Source: Dechloromonas sp. Dech2017 (GTDB lineage Bacteria; Pseudomonadota; Gammaproteobacteria; Burkholderiales; Rhodocyclaceae). From it: a DNA stretch of 64,000 nucleotides. Positions 18,028 to 27,011 of the stretch are shown in pieces. The notes beneath the pieces are model-generated. The model did no database searches, had not been told where the DNA came from, and saw only the letters and a program-made list of their open reading frames with translations. The DNA lies in the NCBI GenBank assembly GCA_009469585.1, contig SSXW01000023.1, positions 1-64,000 of the forward strand. Direction: 5' to 3'. A program made the translations under genes and the position numbers. Every line of letters begins with the position of its first letter. Position 1 is the first letter of the stretch.

Positions 18028-19038
18028 ATGAAACTGGACGACGCGCCGGTGCAGGCGAACCTCCTCAGCGATGCCGACCGGCAGCTGGCCGACGGCGTGC
18101 AGGCCGGCCAGCGGCGCGCGCTGGCCAAGGCGATCACGCTGATCGAGTCGACCCGCGCCGATCACCAGCAGCGGGCGCAGCAGGTGCTGGGCGCGCTGCT
18201 GCCGAGCACCGGCAAGGCGATTCGCATCGGCATTTCCGGCGTGCCCGGGGCGGGCAAGTCAACTTTCATCGAGGCGCTCGGCGTCTGGCTGATCGAGCGT
18301 GGCCACCGGCTGGCCGTGCTCGCCGTCGACCCGTCGTCGTCGGTTTCCGGCGGCTCCATCCTCGGCGACAAGACGCGCATGGAGCTGCTCAGCCAGCGCG
18401 AGGAGGCCTTCATCCGTCCCAGCCCGTCGGCCGGTTCGCTGGGTGGCGTCGCCGAGAAGACGCGCGAGGCCATGTTGCTCTGCGAGGCGGCCGGCTACGA
18501 CGTGATCATCGTCGAGACCGTCGGCGTCGGCCAGAGCGAAACGACGGTGGCCGGCATGGTCGACATGTTCTGCCTGCTGCAATTGCCGAATGCCGGCGAC
18601 GACCTGCAGGCGATCAAGAAGGGCATCGTCGAGATCGCCGACATGGTGGTCATCAACAAGGCCGATATCGACAAGCAGGCCACCGCCGTGGTCCGCGCCC
18701 AGTGGCGCAACGCGCTGCACATGCTGCGCCCGGCCTCGAAGAACTGGGCGCCGCCGGTCATCGCCCTGTCGGCGCTGCATAAGCAGGGGATCGCCGATTT
18801 CTGGGAGCAGGTCGACAAATTCCAGACATCGCTGCGGTCGACCGGAGAATTCGAGCAAAAACGCAAACATCAGGCGCAGGCCTGGATGTGGCAATTGATC
18901 GAATCCGGCCTGCACCAGCATTTCCGCCAGCATCCCCGGGTCCGCGAAAACCTGCCGGCCTTCCTCCGTTCCGTCGAGGAAGGTTCCACGACGCCGGCTG
19001 CCGCCGCCTACACCCTGCTCGCTTACCTTAAACACTGA
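18028..19038 (+). CDS. meaB: Methylmalonyl-CoA mutase-associated GTPase MeaB/ArgK
   Basis: 336 residues of the G3E GTPase family. Walker A is GVPGAGKST near residue 71, and the following [19 protein letters not shown] segment is diagnostic for MeaB/ArgK. It protects and reactivates the mutase by gating cofactor delivery. It sits directly between the mutase and pccB, the classic arrangement. A 16-nt match to the dispersed-repeat core occurs at 18830-18845 (LRSTGEF in the protein), but this fits the family, so it is not called as an insertion. Confidence 0.93.
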   Translation: MKLDDAPVQANLLSDADRQLADGVQAGQRRALAKAITLIESTRADHQQRAQQVLGALLPSTGKAIRIGISGVPGAGKSTFIEALGVWLIERGHRLAVLAVDPSSSVSGGSILGDKTRMELLSQREEAFIRPSPSAGSLGGVAEKTREAMLLCEAAGYDVIIVETVGVGQSETTVAGMVDMFCLLQLPNAGDDLQAIKKGIVEIADMVVINKADIDKQATAVVRAQWRNALHMLRPASKNWAPPVIALSALHKQGIADFWEQVDKFQTSLRSTGEFEQKRKHQAQAWMWQLIESGLHQHFRQHPRVRENLPAFLRSVEEGSTTPAAAAYTLLAYLKH

Positions 19039-19076
19039 TTTTTCGAATTACCCGCAATACAGAGGGAGATTTCTCT

Positions 19077-20612
<1,536 letters not shown>

Positions 20613-20622
20613 GATCGAGTTA

Positions 20623-20688
20623 TTAGGATCGAGGATCGAGTATGCGGTGGGTTACTAACAGCTCTAGCCCCTAAATCCTCGATCCTAA
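20623..20688. repeat. 14-bp inverted repeat in the pccB-pccA gap
   Basis: TTAGGATCGAGGAT (20623-20636) is perfectly complementary to the arm at 20675-20688, with a 38-nt loop. AGGATCGAG also occurs directly repeated at 20611, 20625 and, in part, 20632. No T-tract follows on either strand, so it does not look like a terminator. It resembles a small mobile or REP-like repeat. Confidence 0.6.
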
Positions 20689-20708
20689 AAAACCAAGGAC
20701 GACCATAC

Positions 20709-22721
20709 ATGTTCAAGAAAATACTGATCGCCAACCGCGGCGAAATTGCCTGCCGCGTCATCAAGACCGCCCGCAAGATGGGCATCAAGACCGTCGCCGT
20801 CTATTCCGAAGCCGACAAGGATGCCCTGCACGTCGACCTGGCCGACGAAGCCGTCTGCATCGGCCCGGCCGCCTCGAAAGAGTCCTACCTGGTCATGGAC
20901 AAGATCATCGCCGCCTGCAAGCAGACCGGCGCCCAGGCCGTTCATCCGGGCTACGGCTTCCTGTCCGAGAACGCCACCTTCTCGCGTCGCCTCGAAGAAG
21001 AAGGCATCAAGTTCATCGGTCCCAAGCACTACTCGGTGGCCAAGATGGGCGACAAGATCGAGTCGAAGAAGCTGGCCATCGAAGCCAAGGTCAATACCAT
21101 CCCCGGCTATAACGACGCCATTGCCGGCCCGGACGAGGCGGTCAAGATCGCCCAGGGCATCGGCTACCCGGTGATGATCAAGGCCTCGGCCGGTGGCGGC
21201 GGCAAGGGTCTGCGCGTCGCCTACAACGATGCCGAGGCGCACGAGGGCTTCTCGTCCTGCGTCAACGAAGCCCGCAACTCCTTCGGCGACGACCGCGTCT
21301 TCATCGAGAAGTACGTGCTCGAGCCGCGCCACATCGAAATCCAGGTGCTCGGCGACTCGCACGGCAACTACGTCTACCTGAACGAGCGCGACTGCTCTAT
21401 CCAGCGCCGCCACCAGAAGGTCATCGAGGAGGCGCCGTCCCCATTCGTCGACCCGGAAATGCGCAAGGCGATGGGCGAGCAGGCGGTGGCCCTGGCCCGT
21501 GCCGTTAACTACGAGTCGGCCGGCACGGTCGAGTTCGTCGTCTCCGGGGCGACCAAGGAGTTCTACTTCCTGGAAATGAACACCCGCCTGCAGGTCGAGC
21601 ACCCGGTTACCGAGTTGATCACCGGCCTCGACCTGGTTGAACAGATGATCCGCGTCGCCTACGGGGAGAAGCTGCCGCTCAGCCAGGCCGACGTCAGGAT
21701 CGACGGCTGGGCCATGGAGTGCCGGATCAACGCCGAAGACCCCTTCCGCGGCTTCCTGCCGTCGACCGGCCGCCTGGTCAAGTTCCAGCCGCCGGCCGAT
21801 GCCACCGATGCCAGCGGCACGACCCGCGTCGATACCGGTGTCTACGACGGCGGCGAGATCTCGATGTTCTACGATTCGATGATCGCCAAGCTGATCGTGC
21901 ACGGCCGCGACCGGGCCAGCGCCATCGCTCGCATGCGCGATGCGTTGAACGCCTTCGTCATTCGCGGCATTTCCTCGAACATCCCCTTCCAGGCCGCGCT
22001 GATGCAGCATCCGGTCTTCCACTCCGGAATCTTCGACACCGGCTTCATCCCCAAGCACTACCCGACCGGCTTCGACGCCTCGATGGTGCCGCACGACGAC
22101 CCGGCCCTGCTCGTCTCGGTCGCTGCCTATGTGTACCGCGCCTACACCGACCGCGGCGCCTCGGTCTCCGGCCAGTTGCCGGGCCATGAGCGCCTGGTCG
22201 GCGACCAGTGGTGCGTGGTCCGCCTCAATCCGGCCGGCAACGAGCAGCATCGCGTCGTTGCCCGGCCGATCGCCGGCGGCTATCACGTCGAGTACAACGG
22301 CCAGAGCTTCGAGATCCTCTCCGACTGGAGCCTGGGTCAGTCGCTGTTCAACGGGACCTGCAACGGCGAGCCCTTCACCATGCAGGTCGAGCGCCACCGG
22401 ACCAAGTACAGCCTGTTCCACTGGGGCAACCGGGCCGACTTCATGGTGATGAGCGCCCGCGCCGCCGAGCTGCTCGCCCTGATGCCCGACAAGCCGGCGC
22501 CCGACCTCTCCAAGTTCCTGCTCTCACCGATGCCCGGCCTGCTCCGCGAAGTGGCGGTCCAGGTCGGCCAGGAGGTCAAGGCCGGCGAGAAGCTGGCGGT
22601 GATCGAGGCGATGAAGATGGAAAACATCCTCAAGGCCGACCAGGACTGCAAGGTCAAGAAGATTTCGGCGGCGGCCGGCGAGAGCCTGACCGTCGACCAG
22701 ATCATCATCGAATTCGAGTGA
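20709..22721 (+). CDS. pccA: Propionyl-CoA carboxylase alpha subunit (biotin carboxylase and carrier)
   Basis: 670 residues. Biotin carboxylase N-domain (MFKKILIANRGEIACRVIKTAR), ATP-grasp with the glycine-rich KASAGGGGKGLR loop near residue 158, then the FLEMNTRLQVEHPVTE motif. After a PCC-type linker comes the biotinyl domain with VIEAMKMEN, where Lys636 is the biotinylated residue. It pairs with PccB to carboxylate propionyl-CoA. The gene closes the propionate module; no methylmalonyl-CoA epimerase gene is in the window. Confidence 0.95.
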   Translation: MFKKILIANRGEIACRVIKTARKMGIKTVAVYSEADKDALHVDLADEAVCIGPAASKESYLVMDKIIAACKQTGAQAVHPGYGFLSENATFSRRLEEEGIKFIGPKHYSVAKMGDKIESKKLAIEAKVNTIPGYNDAIAGPDEAVKIAQGIGYPVMIKASAGGGGKGLRVAYNDAEAHEGFSSCVNEARNSFGDDRVFIEKYVLEPRHIEIQVLGDSHGNYVYLNERDCSIQRRHQKVIEEAPSPFVDPEMRKAMGEQAVALARAVNYESAGTVEFVVSGATKEFYFLEMNTRLQVEHPVTELITGLDLVEQMIRVAYGEKLPLSQADVRIDGWAMECRINAEDPFRGFLPSTGRLVKFQPPADATDASGTTRVDTGVYDGGEISMFYDSMIAKLIVHGRDRASAIARMRDALNAFVIRGISSNIPFQAALMQHPVFHSGIFDTGFIPKHYPTGFDASMVPHDDPALLVSVAAYVYRAYTDRGASVSGQLPGHERLVGDQWCVVRLNPAGNEQHRVVARPIAGGYHVEYNGQSFEILSDWSLGQSLFNGTCNGEPFTMQVERHRTKYSLFHWGNRADFMVMSARAAELLALMPDKPAPDLSKFLLSPMPGLLREVAVQVGQEVKAGEKLAVIEAMKMENILKADQDCKVKKISAAAGESLTVDQIIIEFE

Positions 22722-22722
22722 T

Positions 22723-22763
22723 TCGGATTTTGGCCGCTTTTTGCGGTTGACCGCAGCAATCAG
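22723..22763 (-). repeat. Dispersed 40-bp repeat, copy 2 (intergenic, inverted)
   Basis: On the minus strand it reads GCTGCGGTCAACCGCAAAAA, then GCGGCCAAAATCCGAAT. It starts 2 nt after the pccA stop and directly precedes the terminator. One of the best matches to the consensus tail. Confidence 0.65.
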
Positions 22764-22790
22764 GGCCCGCCATCCGGCGGGCCTTGTTCA
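22764..22790 (+). terminator. Terminator after pccA
   Basis: GGCCCGCC (22764-22771) and GGCGGGCC (22776-22783) form an 8-bp stem with an ATCC loop, followed by TTGTT. It lies between two convergent genes. Confidence 0.7.
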
Positions 22791-24320
22791 TTGGCGCTTG
22801 ACGGCGTAGCGCACGAAATCGACGCCGCGCTCGAGCACTTCGGTGGGCGCGACATGGCCGTGGGCGCAGCCATCGAGCGCCACCTTGCTGAACAGCCGGA
22901 CCCCGGCCGTGGCCGGGACGATCATCGACATCGCCGGCCCGTCGTGGAGCAGGAAGACCGGCGTCGCCGGCTGTTGCTCGCGGCCGGCAGGCCGGGCCAC
23001 CCGGCAGACCTCGACGGCCTCGTCGTACCACGTCAGTTCGGCGCTCAGGGCACCATCCGCCTTGATCTGCAGGCCGCCCATCACGCCCAGGCGAGGTAGC
23101 TCGTCGCGGATGGCGGCGATCAGGCAGGGCGACAGGCGGCGGGCGCCGGCCCGGTCGGCCGGGCGCAGCGCCCGGCCGTCGACCAGGGTCCACATTTCGC
23201 CGGGGATGTTCAGCTTCTTGACGGCGGTCGGCATCGACGACAGCCGGTCGAAGCCGAACATGGCGACGCGCTGATGGGCCAACGAGGCGCTGGCCGCGTC
23301 GAGCGATCCCGGGGTGTTGAGCGCTTCGCCGGTGAATACCGAGAAGGCGTGTTCGGCGCCGAAGGCCAGCTCGATGTCGCCGATTTCGGTGGCATCGGGC
23401 CGGGCATGCGACTCGAGCCCGAGCTCGATGTCGCGCAGCAGGCGGATGCAGGCAGCGGCCGAGAGTTCGCGGCCGAGCTTGAGGTTTTCCGGTGTCTCGC
23501 CGCCCTGCAGCCCGGCGATGCGCTGCTCGATCTTGCGCACGATGCGGCGCACCTCCAGCCAGCGCGGGACTCCGGCCGGTAGCGCGCCGCCACCGAAAGG
23601 CGAGAGATCCACCGAATGGGCGCGCGGGTCGTCGTCCGGCGCCGTCTGGAAAGTCGCCAGTTCCCGCCAGCGGCTGATCGCCCGGTTGGCCACGGTGAGC
23701 TGGGCGGCGGACAGGCGGTAGGGGTCGATCAGGCGGAGGATGAAGGCCCAGGCCAGGTGGCCGGCGATGTTGGCTTGGCCGAAATGGGGAAAATCGGGGT
23801 CGGCCAGCGCTGCGCCCAGCAACTGGTCGGTTTCGCCGGCGGCGAGCACGGCGAAGAGCAGCCGGTCGAGCAGCGGCGGGCATTCGCGGGCCGCCGCGAA
23901 GTGGCAATACTGGGCCATGCGCAGGGCGCAGGCGGCGCGGTTCAGGGGCAGCGCACGCTCGGCCGCGCCCAGCTCGGGAACCCGGCGCAGGTAGGCGACG
24001 CCCAGCCCGAGCAGCAGGCGCTGGGCCAGCTCGAAATGGCGCAGGTCGTCGGCGGCCATCGGCAGCGGCTTGCGCAGGTAGCGCGGGGCGATCGCCTCGA
24101 GGGCCGGCATCGCCGCCGTGCGCAGCAGGTTGAGCAGTTCGACAGCCAGCGGCGGGGCCAAGTGAGAGCCGTCGATGGCCGCGACCTGTTCGGTGATGGC
24201 AGCCAGCAGGGCTAGCGGCTGGGTCGCCGGCTGGCCGGCCAGCCAGGCCCTGGCCGTCGCGGCATCGGCAAAGGCCGGTGTCAGGTCGTGGCCGGCTTCG
24301 GGCAGCGGGATCGAGTGCAT
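22788..24320 (-). CDS. Hypothetical protein, about 510 residues
   Basis: I do not recognise this protein. It is a soluble, leucine/alanine-rich, largely helical protein without signal peptide or membrane segments. An N-terminal helical half (roughly residues 1-330, with RxLEVRRIVRKIEQRI and CIRLLRDIELGLE helices) is followed by a more beta-rich C-terminal half with GEMWTLVDGRALRPADR, GLQIKADGALSAELTWYDEAVEV and a final VLERGVDFVRYAVKRQ. I chose the ATG at 24320, which has GGAAGGAG 6 nt upstream; an in-frame TTG lies 30 nt earlier. A DLSPFGG segment faintly resembles a PilZ-type motif, but the order of motifs does not fit. It is divergent from a small gene 29 nt away. Confidence 0.75.
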   Translation of the reverse strand: MHSIPLPEAGHDLTPAFADAATARAWLAGQPATQPLALLAAITEQVAAIDGSHLAPPLAVELLNLLRTAAMPALEAIAPRYLRKPLPMAADDLRHFELAQRLLLGLGVAYLRRVPELGAAERALPLNRAACALRMAQYCHFAAARECPPLLDRLLFAVLAAGETDQLLGAALADPDFPHFGQANIAGHLAWAFILRLIDPYRLSAAQLTVANRAISRWRELATFQTAPDDDPRAHSVDLSPFGGGALPAGVPRWLEVRRIVRKIEQRIAGLQGGETPENLKLGRELSAAACIRLLRDIELGLESHARPDATEIGDIELAFGAEHAFSVFTGEALNTPGSLDAASASLAHQRVAMFGFDRLSSMPTAVKKLNIPGEMWTLVDGRALRPADRAGARRLSPCLIAAIRDELPRLGVMGGLQIKADGALSAELTWYDEAVEVCRVARPAGREQQPATPVFLLHDGPAMSMIVPATAGVRLFSKVALDGCAHGHVAPTEVLERGVDFVRYAVKRQ

Positions 24321-24349
24321 GCGCGCTCCTTCCGGGGTATGCTTGGGCA

Positions 24350-24613
24350 ATGAGCGGATTTGAACATTATGATCGTGAACTGCGCGAACTGGATCACGAA
24401 ATTCATCGTTACGCGGCGCTTTGCCGCGTCGACCTGGCCAACCGGCCCGAAATCGATGCCTGCCTGCGTATCCACCATGACGGCTGGGCCGAGGACAAGG
24501 CCCGCGAGTCGCTGCACGGACTGCTGATCCTGCGCATCAAGCTGGAGGCAGAAATGATCGCCCTCGGCTTCTCGCCGCCGCCGCTGGTGCCGGCGCATAG
24601 CGCTGGCGAGTGA
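24350..24613 (+). CDS. Small hypothetical protein
   Basis: 87 residues, acidic and helical (RELRELDHEIHRYAALC at the start, EDKARESLHGLLILRIKLEAEMIALGF near the end). There is no signal peptide and no family I recognise. The ATG at 24350 was chosen because upstream codons overlap the control region of the divergent gene. It converges with the ferredoxin gene, whose stop is 4 nt past its own. Codon use matches the neighbours, which supports a real gene. Confidence 0.6.
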   Translation: MSGFEHYDRELRELDHEIHRYAALCRVDLANRPEIDACLRIHHDGWAEDKARESLHGLLILRIKLEAEMIALGFSPPPLVPAHSAGE

Positions 24614-24616
24614 GAC

Positions 24617-25096
24617 TCAGCGGACGCTGACGGCGACCACCGGGCAGGGAGCGACGCAGGCGCCGCAGCCGGTGCATTTTTCGGCGTCGATTTCCGGCAG
24701 CGGGTTGCCGCCCAGGCGCGGCGGGAAACGGATGGCCCGGACGTCGCAGAAATCGCCGCAAACCCGGCATTCGACACCCTGGCGAGGCAGGCAGTCTTCG
24801 CCGATGACGGCCTTGTAGGGCCAGGCCGGCTGCTCCGGGTCGGCCCGCAACAGGGCCTGCGGCTGGCAGGCCTTCAGACAGTCGGCGCAGAAGGTGCATT
24901 CGCCTGCGCTGAAGTCGACGGTCGGATAGCCGCCGTCGCCGGCGACCAGGATGTGTTGCGGGCAGGCCGTCAGGCAATCGTTGCAGCGTGTGCAGCGGTC
25001 GATGAATTCGTCTTCGCGGCGCGCCCAGGGCGGGCGGATTTGCTCCCGGGGCCGGGAGCGCCCGCGGAAGAAGGCGCGACGGCCGGCATCGACCAT
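24617..25096 (-). CDS. napF: NapF-like ferredoxin with four [4Fe-4S] cysteine clusters
   Basis: 159 residues. Cysteine clusters appear in order: CTRCNDCLTACP near residue 35, CTFCADCLKACQ near 68, ECRVCGDFCDVRAI near 109 and CTGCGACVAPCP near 141. That pattern and the VDAGRRAFFRG N-terminus are typical of NapF, an iron-sulfur protein linked to periplasmic nitrate reductase maturation. No other nap genes are in the window; it instead ends the minus-strand ccm operon, 3 nt after ccmI. A Ccm-associated or redox-partner role is inferred. Confidence 0.85.
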   Translation of the reverse strand: MVDAGRRAFFRGRSRPREQIRPPWARREDEFIDRCTRCNDCLTACPQHILVAGDGGYPTVDFSAGECTFCADCLKACQPQALLRADPEQPAWPYKAVIGEDCLPRQGVECRVCGDFCDVRAIRFPPRLGGNPLPEIDAEKCTGCGACVAPCPVVAVSVR

Positions 25097-25099
25097 GCC

Positions 25100-25945
25100 C
25101 TAGCCGGCCTTCTTCTTCATTTTTTCGATGCCCTGGCGCAGCATCTGGTCGATTTCCGAACCCGGCTCGACTTGCGGCAGCAGGGCCTCCCAGTAGGCGA
25201 TGCCCTTCTTGGCATCGCCCGCTTCCATGGCGGCGGCGCCGGCCAGGAAGAGGCTGTGGCCGTGCTGGGGATCGAGCTTGAGGGCCTTGTTGACCAGCTC
25301 GACCGGCTTGCCCTGCAGGCCCTTGCCGTTGGCCATGGCGATGGTTTCGGCGTAGCTGGCCAGCAGGTTGGGGTCGGCGTCGATCAGCTTCTCGGCCTTG
25401 CTGTAGGCGTCGACGGCTTCGCCGTAGCGGCCCATGGTCTTGTAGGAGCGGGCCAGCATCAGCCAGCCCTGGAGGTCGTCCGGGTTGGCCTTCATTTTCT
25501 CGGCCAGGGCGGCCACCATCTCGTTGATCTTGTCGGCCGTCATGGCTTGCGGGGCGGCGGTCTGGGCCGGGTCGAGCGCCTTCGGGTTGCCGAGCACGCC
25601 GTAGCCGAGCAGGCCGGCGACGGGCAGCAGGCAGAGGATGACGATGGCCAGCTTGCGGCTGGGGGCGTGGGCGGCGGCATCGGCGGCGTCGCCGGCGGTC
25701 GGTTCGACTTCCTCAAGGAGGCGGCGCTGCAGCTCGCTGCGGGCCTGGTCGAAATCGGCGTCGGCCAGTGTGCCGTCGGCCTTCTCGCGTTCAAGTTCGG
25801 CGAGCTGGTCGCGGAAGATGGCCAGGTTGGCGGCCTTGCGGTCGGCCTTTGCGCGGGGGGCGCGGCGCGCCGTCCACAGCGGCGGCAGGATGAAGGCGGC
25901 GACCACCACGATGAGCAGGGTGGAAAAAATGGCAAACTGGGTCAT
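25100..25945 (-). CDS. ccmI: Cytochrome c biogenesis protein CcmI (CycH), TPR protein
   Basis: 281 residues. It begins with a transmembrane helix (FAIFSTLLIVVVAAFILPPLW) and a cytoplasmic segment with the typical NLAIFRDQLAELEREKADGTL motif. A second helix (LAIVILCLLPVAGLLGYGVLG) follows, then a periplasmic TPR region (LQGWLMLARSYKTMGRYGEAVDAYSKA). CcmI presents apocytochrome c to the CcmFH ligation complex. It overlaps ccmH by 4 nt. Confidence 0.88.
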   Translation of the reverse strand: MTQFAIFSTLLIVVVAAFILPPLWTARRAPRAKADRKAANLAIFRDQLAELEREKADGTLADADFDQARSELQRRLLEEVEPTAGDAADAAAHAPSRKLAIVILCLLPVAGLLGYGVLGNPKALDPAQTAAPQAMTADKINEMVAALAEKMKANPDDLQGWLMLARSYKTMGRYGEAVDAYSKAEKLIDADPNLLASYAETIAMANGKGLQGKPVELVNKALKLDPQHGHSLFLAGAAAMEAGDAKKGIAYWEALLPQVEPGSEIDQMLRQGIEKMKKKAG

Positions 25946-26430
25946 TTGTTGTCGAGTTCCTTGAGCAGCGCCTCGGCGCGGCTGGCTTCGTCGGCGGAGA
26001 GCGGCTTGTCCTGGGCGGCGACGCGCAGGGCGCGGCGGCGCTGGTAGCGAATGAGGACGATCAGGCCGAGGACGAGAAGGACGACCGGGCCGCCCCAGAG
26101 GAGCAGCGTAATGCCCTTGACCGGCGGCCGGTAGAGGACGAAGTCGCCGTAGCGGGTGACCATGAAGTCGATGATCTGCTGGTCGCTCTTGCCGTCACGG
26201 ATCATGGCGCGCACTTCGCGGCGCAGGTCCTGGGCCAGCTCGGCATTGGAGTCGGCGATGGTCTGGTTCTGGCAGACCAGGCAGCGCAGCTCGGCCGACA
26301 GCGCCTGCAGGCGCTTCTCGGCGACCGGGTCGGCGGCTAGCGCGGCTTCGTTGATTTCCGAGGCGATTCCCGCGGTCGACGCGAAAAAACCGGCCAAAAC
26401 GAAAAACAGGGTCAGGGCGGCGCGTTTCAT
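25942..26430 (-). CDS. ccmH: Cytochrome c-type biogenesis protein CcmH (CycL)
   Basis: 162 residues with an N-terminal signal helix, a thiol-reducing domain containing LRCLVCQNQ, and one C-terminal transmembrane helix (LLLWGGPVVLLVLGLIVLIRY). It reduces apocytochrome c heme-binding cysteines together with CcmG. I chose the ATG at 26430, which overlaps the ccmG end. The signal-peptide region (FVLAGFFASTAGIASE) is encoded by the antisense of a dispersed-repeat copy at 26363-26407, an unusual origin for a targeting sequence. Confidence 0.9.
   Translation of the reverse strand: MKRAALTLFFVLAGFFASTAGIASEINEAALAADPVAEKRLQALSAELRCLVCQNQTIADSNAELAQDLRREVRAMIRDGKSDQQIIDFMVTRYGDFVLYRPPVKGITLLLWGGPVVLLVLGLIVLIRYQRRRALRVAAQDKPLSADEASRAEALLKELDNK
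26363..26407 (+). repeat. Dispersed 40-bp repeat, copy 3 (antisense within ccmH)
   Basis: CCCGCGGTCGACGCGAAAAA followed by ACCGGCCAAAACGAAAAAC. It overlaps the signal-peptide codons of the minus-strand ccmH gene. Confidence 0.6.
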
Positions 26431-27011
26431 TTGTTCAGCTCGGCGAGCAGCGGCATGATCTTCTGGGCGAGGACGTCGGGCGTCACCGGGCCGGTGTGCT
26501 TCAGGCGGATGGTGCCGGCCTTGTCGATGACGTAGGTTTCCGGCACGCCATAGACGCCGTAGTCGATGCCGACCCGGCCGTCGAGGTCCATCACGGTCAG
26601 CTTGTAGGGGTCGCCGTGCTCGGCCAGCCACTTGTTGGCACGCTGGTAGGCCAACTGGCGCTCCTCGTCGGCGCCCATCTTGCCCATGTCGAAGGCGCCG
26701 TCGCCGCGCACTTCCTTGTAGTTGAGGCCGATCACCGGGATGTCGACCTTCTTCGAGAACTCGACCAGCACCGGGTGCTCCTGGCGGCAGGAGACGCACC
26801 ACGAGGCCCAGACGTTGAGCAGCCAGACCTTGCCCTGCATGTCCTGCGGGCTTAGCGTCTTGTCCGGCGTGGCCAGCACGTTCAGCGTGAAGGCCGGGGC
26901 CGGCTTGCCGACCAGCGGCGAGGGCACGTCGCGCGGGTTGAGGTTGAGCCCGATGGCGAGCAGCGCGACGAGGGCGGCAAAGCCGCCGAGTATCCAGTAG
27001 TAACGGTTCAT
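26427..27011 (-). CDS. ccmG: Thiol:disulfide interchange protein CcmG (DsbE)
   Basis: 194 residues. A membrane anchor (YYWILGGFAALVALLAIGL) precedes a thioredoxin fold with the active site WCVSCRQEHP near residue 70 and the cis-proline segment GVPETYVID. It keeps apocytochrome cysteines or CcmH reduced in the periplasm. The ATG at 27011 overlaps the ccmF stop and gives the standard N-terminal anchor; the open frame upstream is ccmF shadow. The KPAPAFTLNVL entry strand is typical of the family. Confidence 0.92.
   Translation of the reverse strand: MNRYYWILGGFAALVALLAIGLNLNPRDVPSPLVGKPAPAFTLNVLATPDKTLSPQDMQGKVWLLNVWASWCVSCRQEHPVLVEFSKKVDIPVIGLNYKEVRGDGAFDMGKMGADEERQLAYQRANKWLAEHGDPYKLTVMDLDGRVGIDYGVYGVPETYVIDKAGTIRLKHTGPVTPDVLAQKIMPLLAELNK

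Noticed and set aside
18827-18870. 16-nt exact match to the repeat core in meaB
   Set aside because: The tail does not match and LRSTGEFE is typical MeaB sequence.
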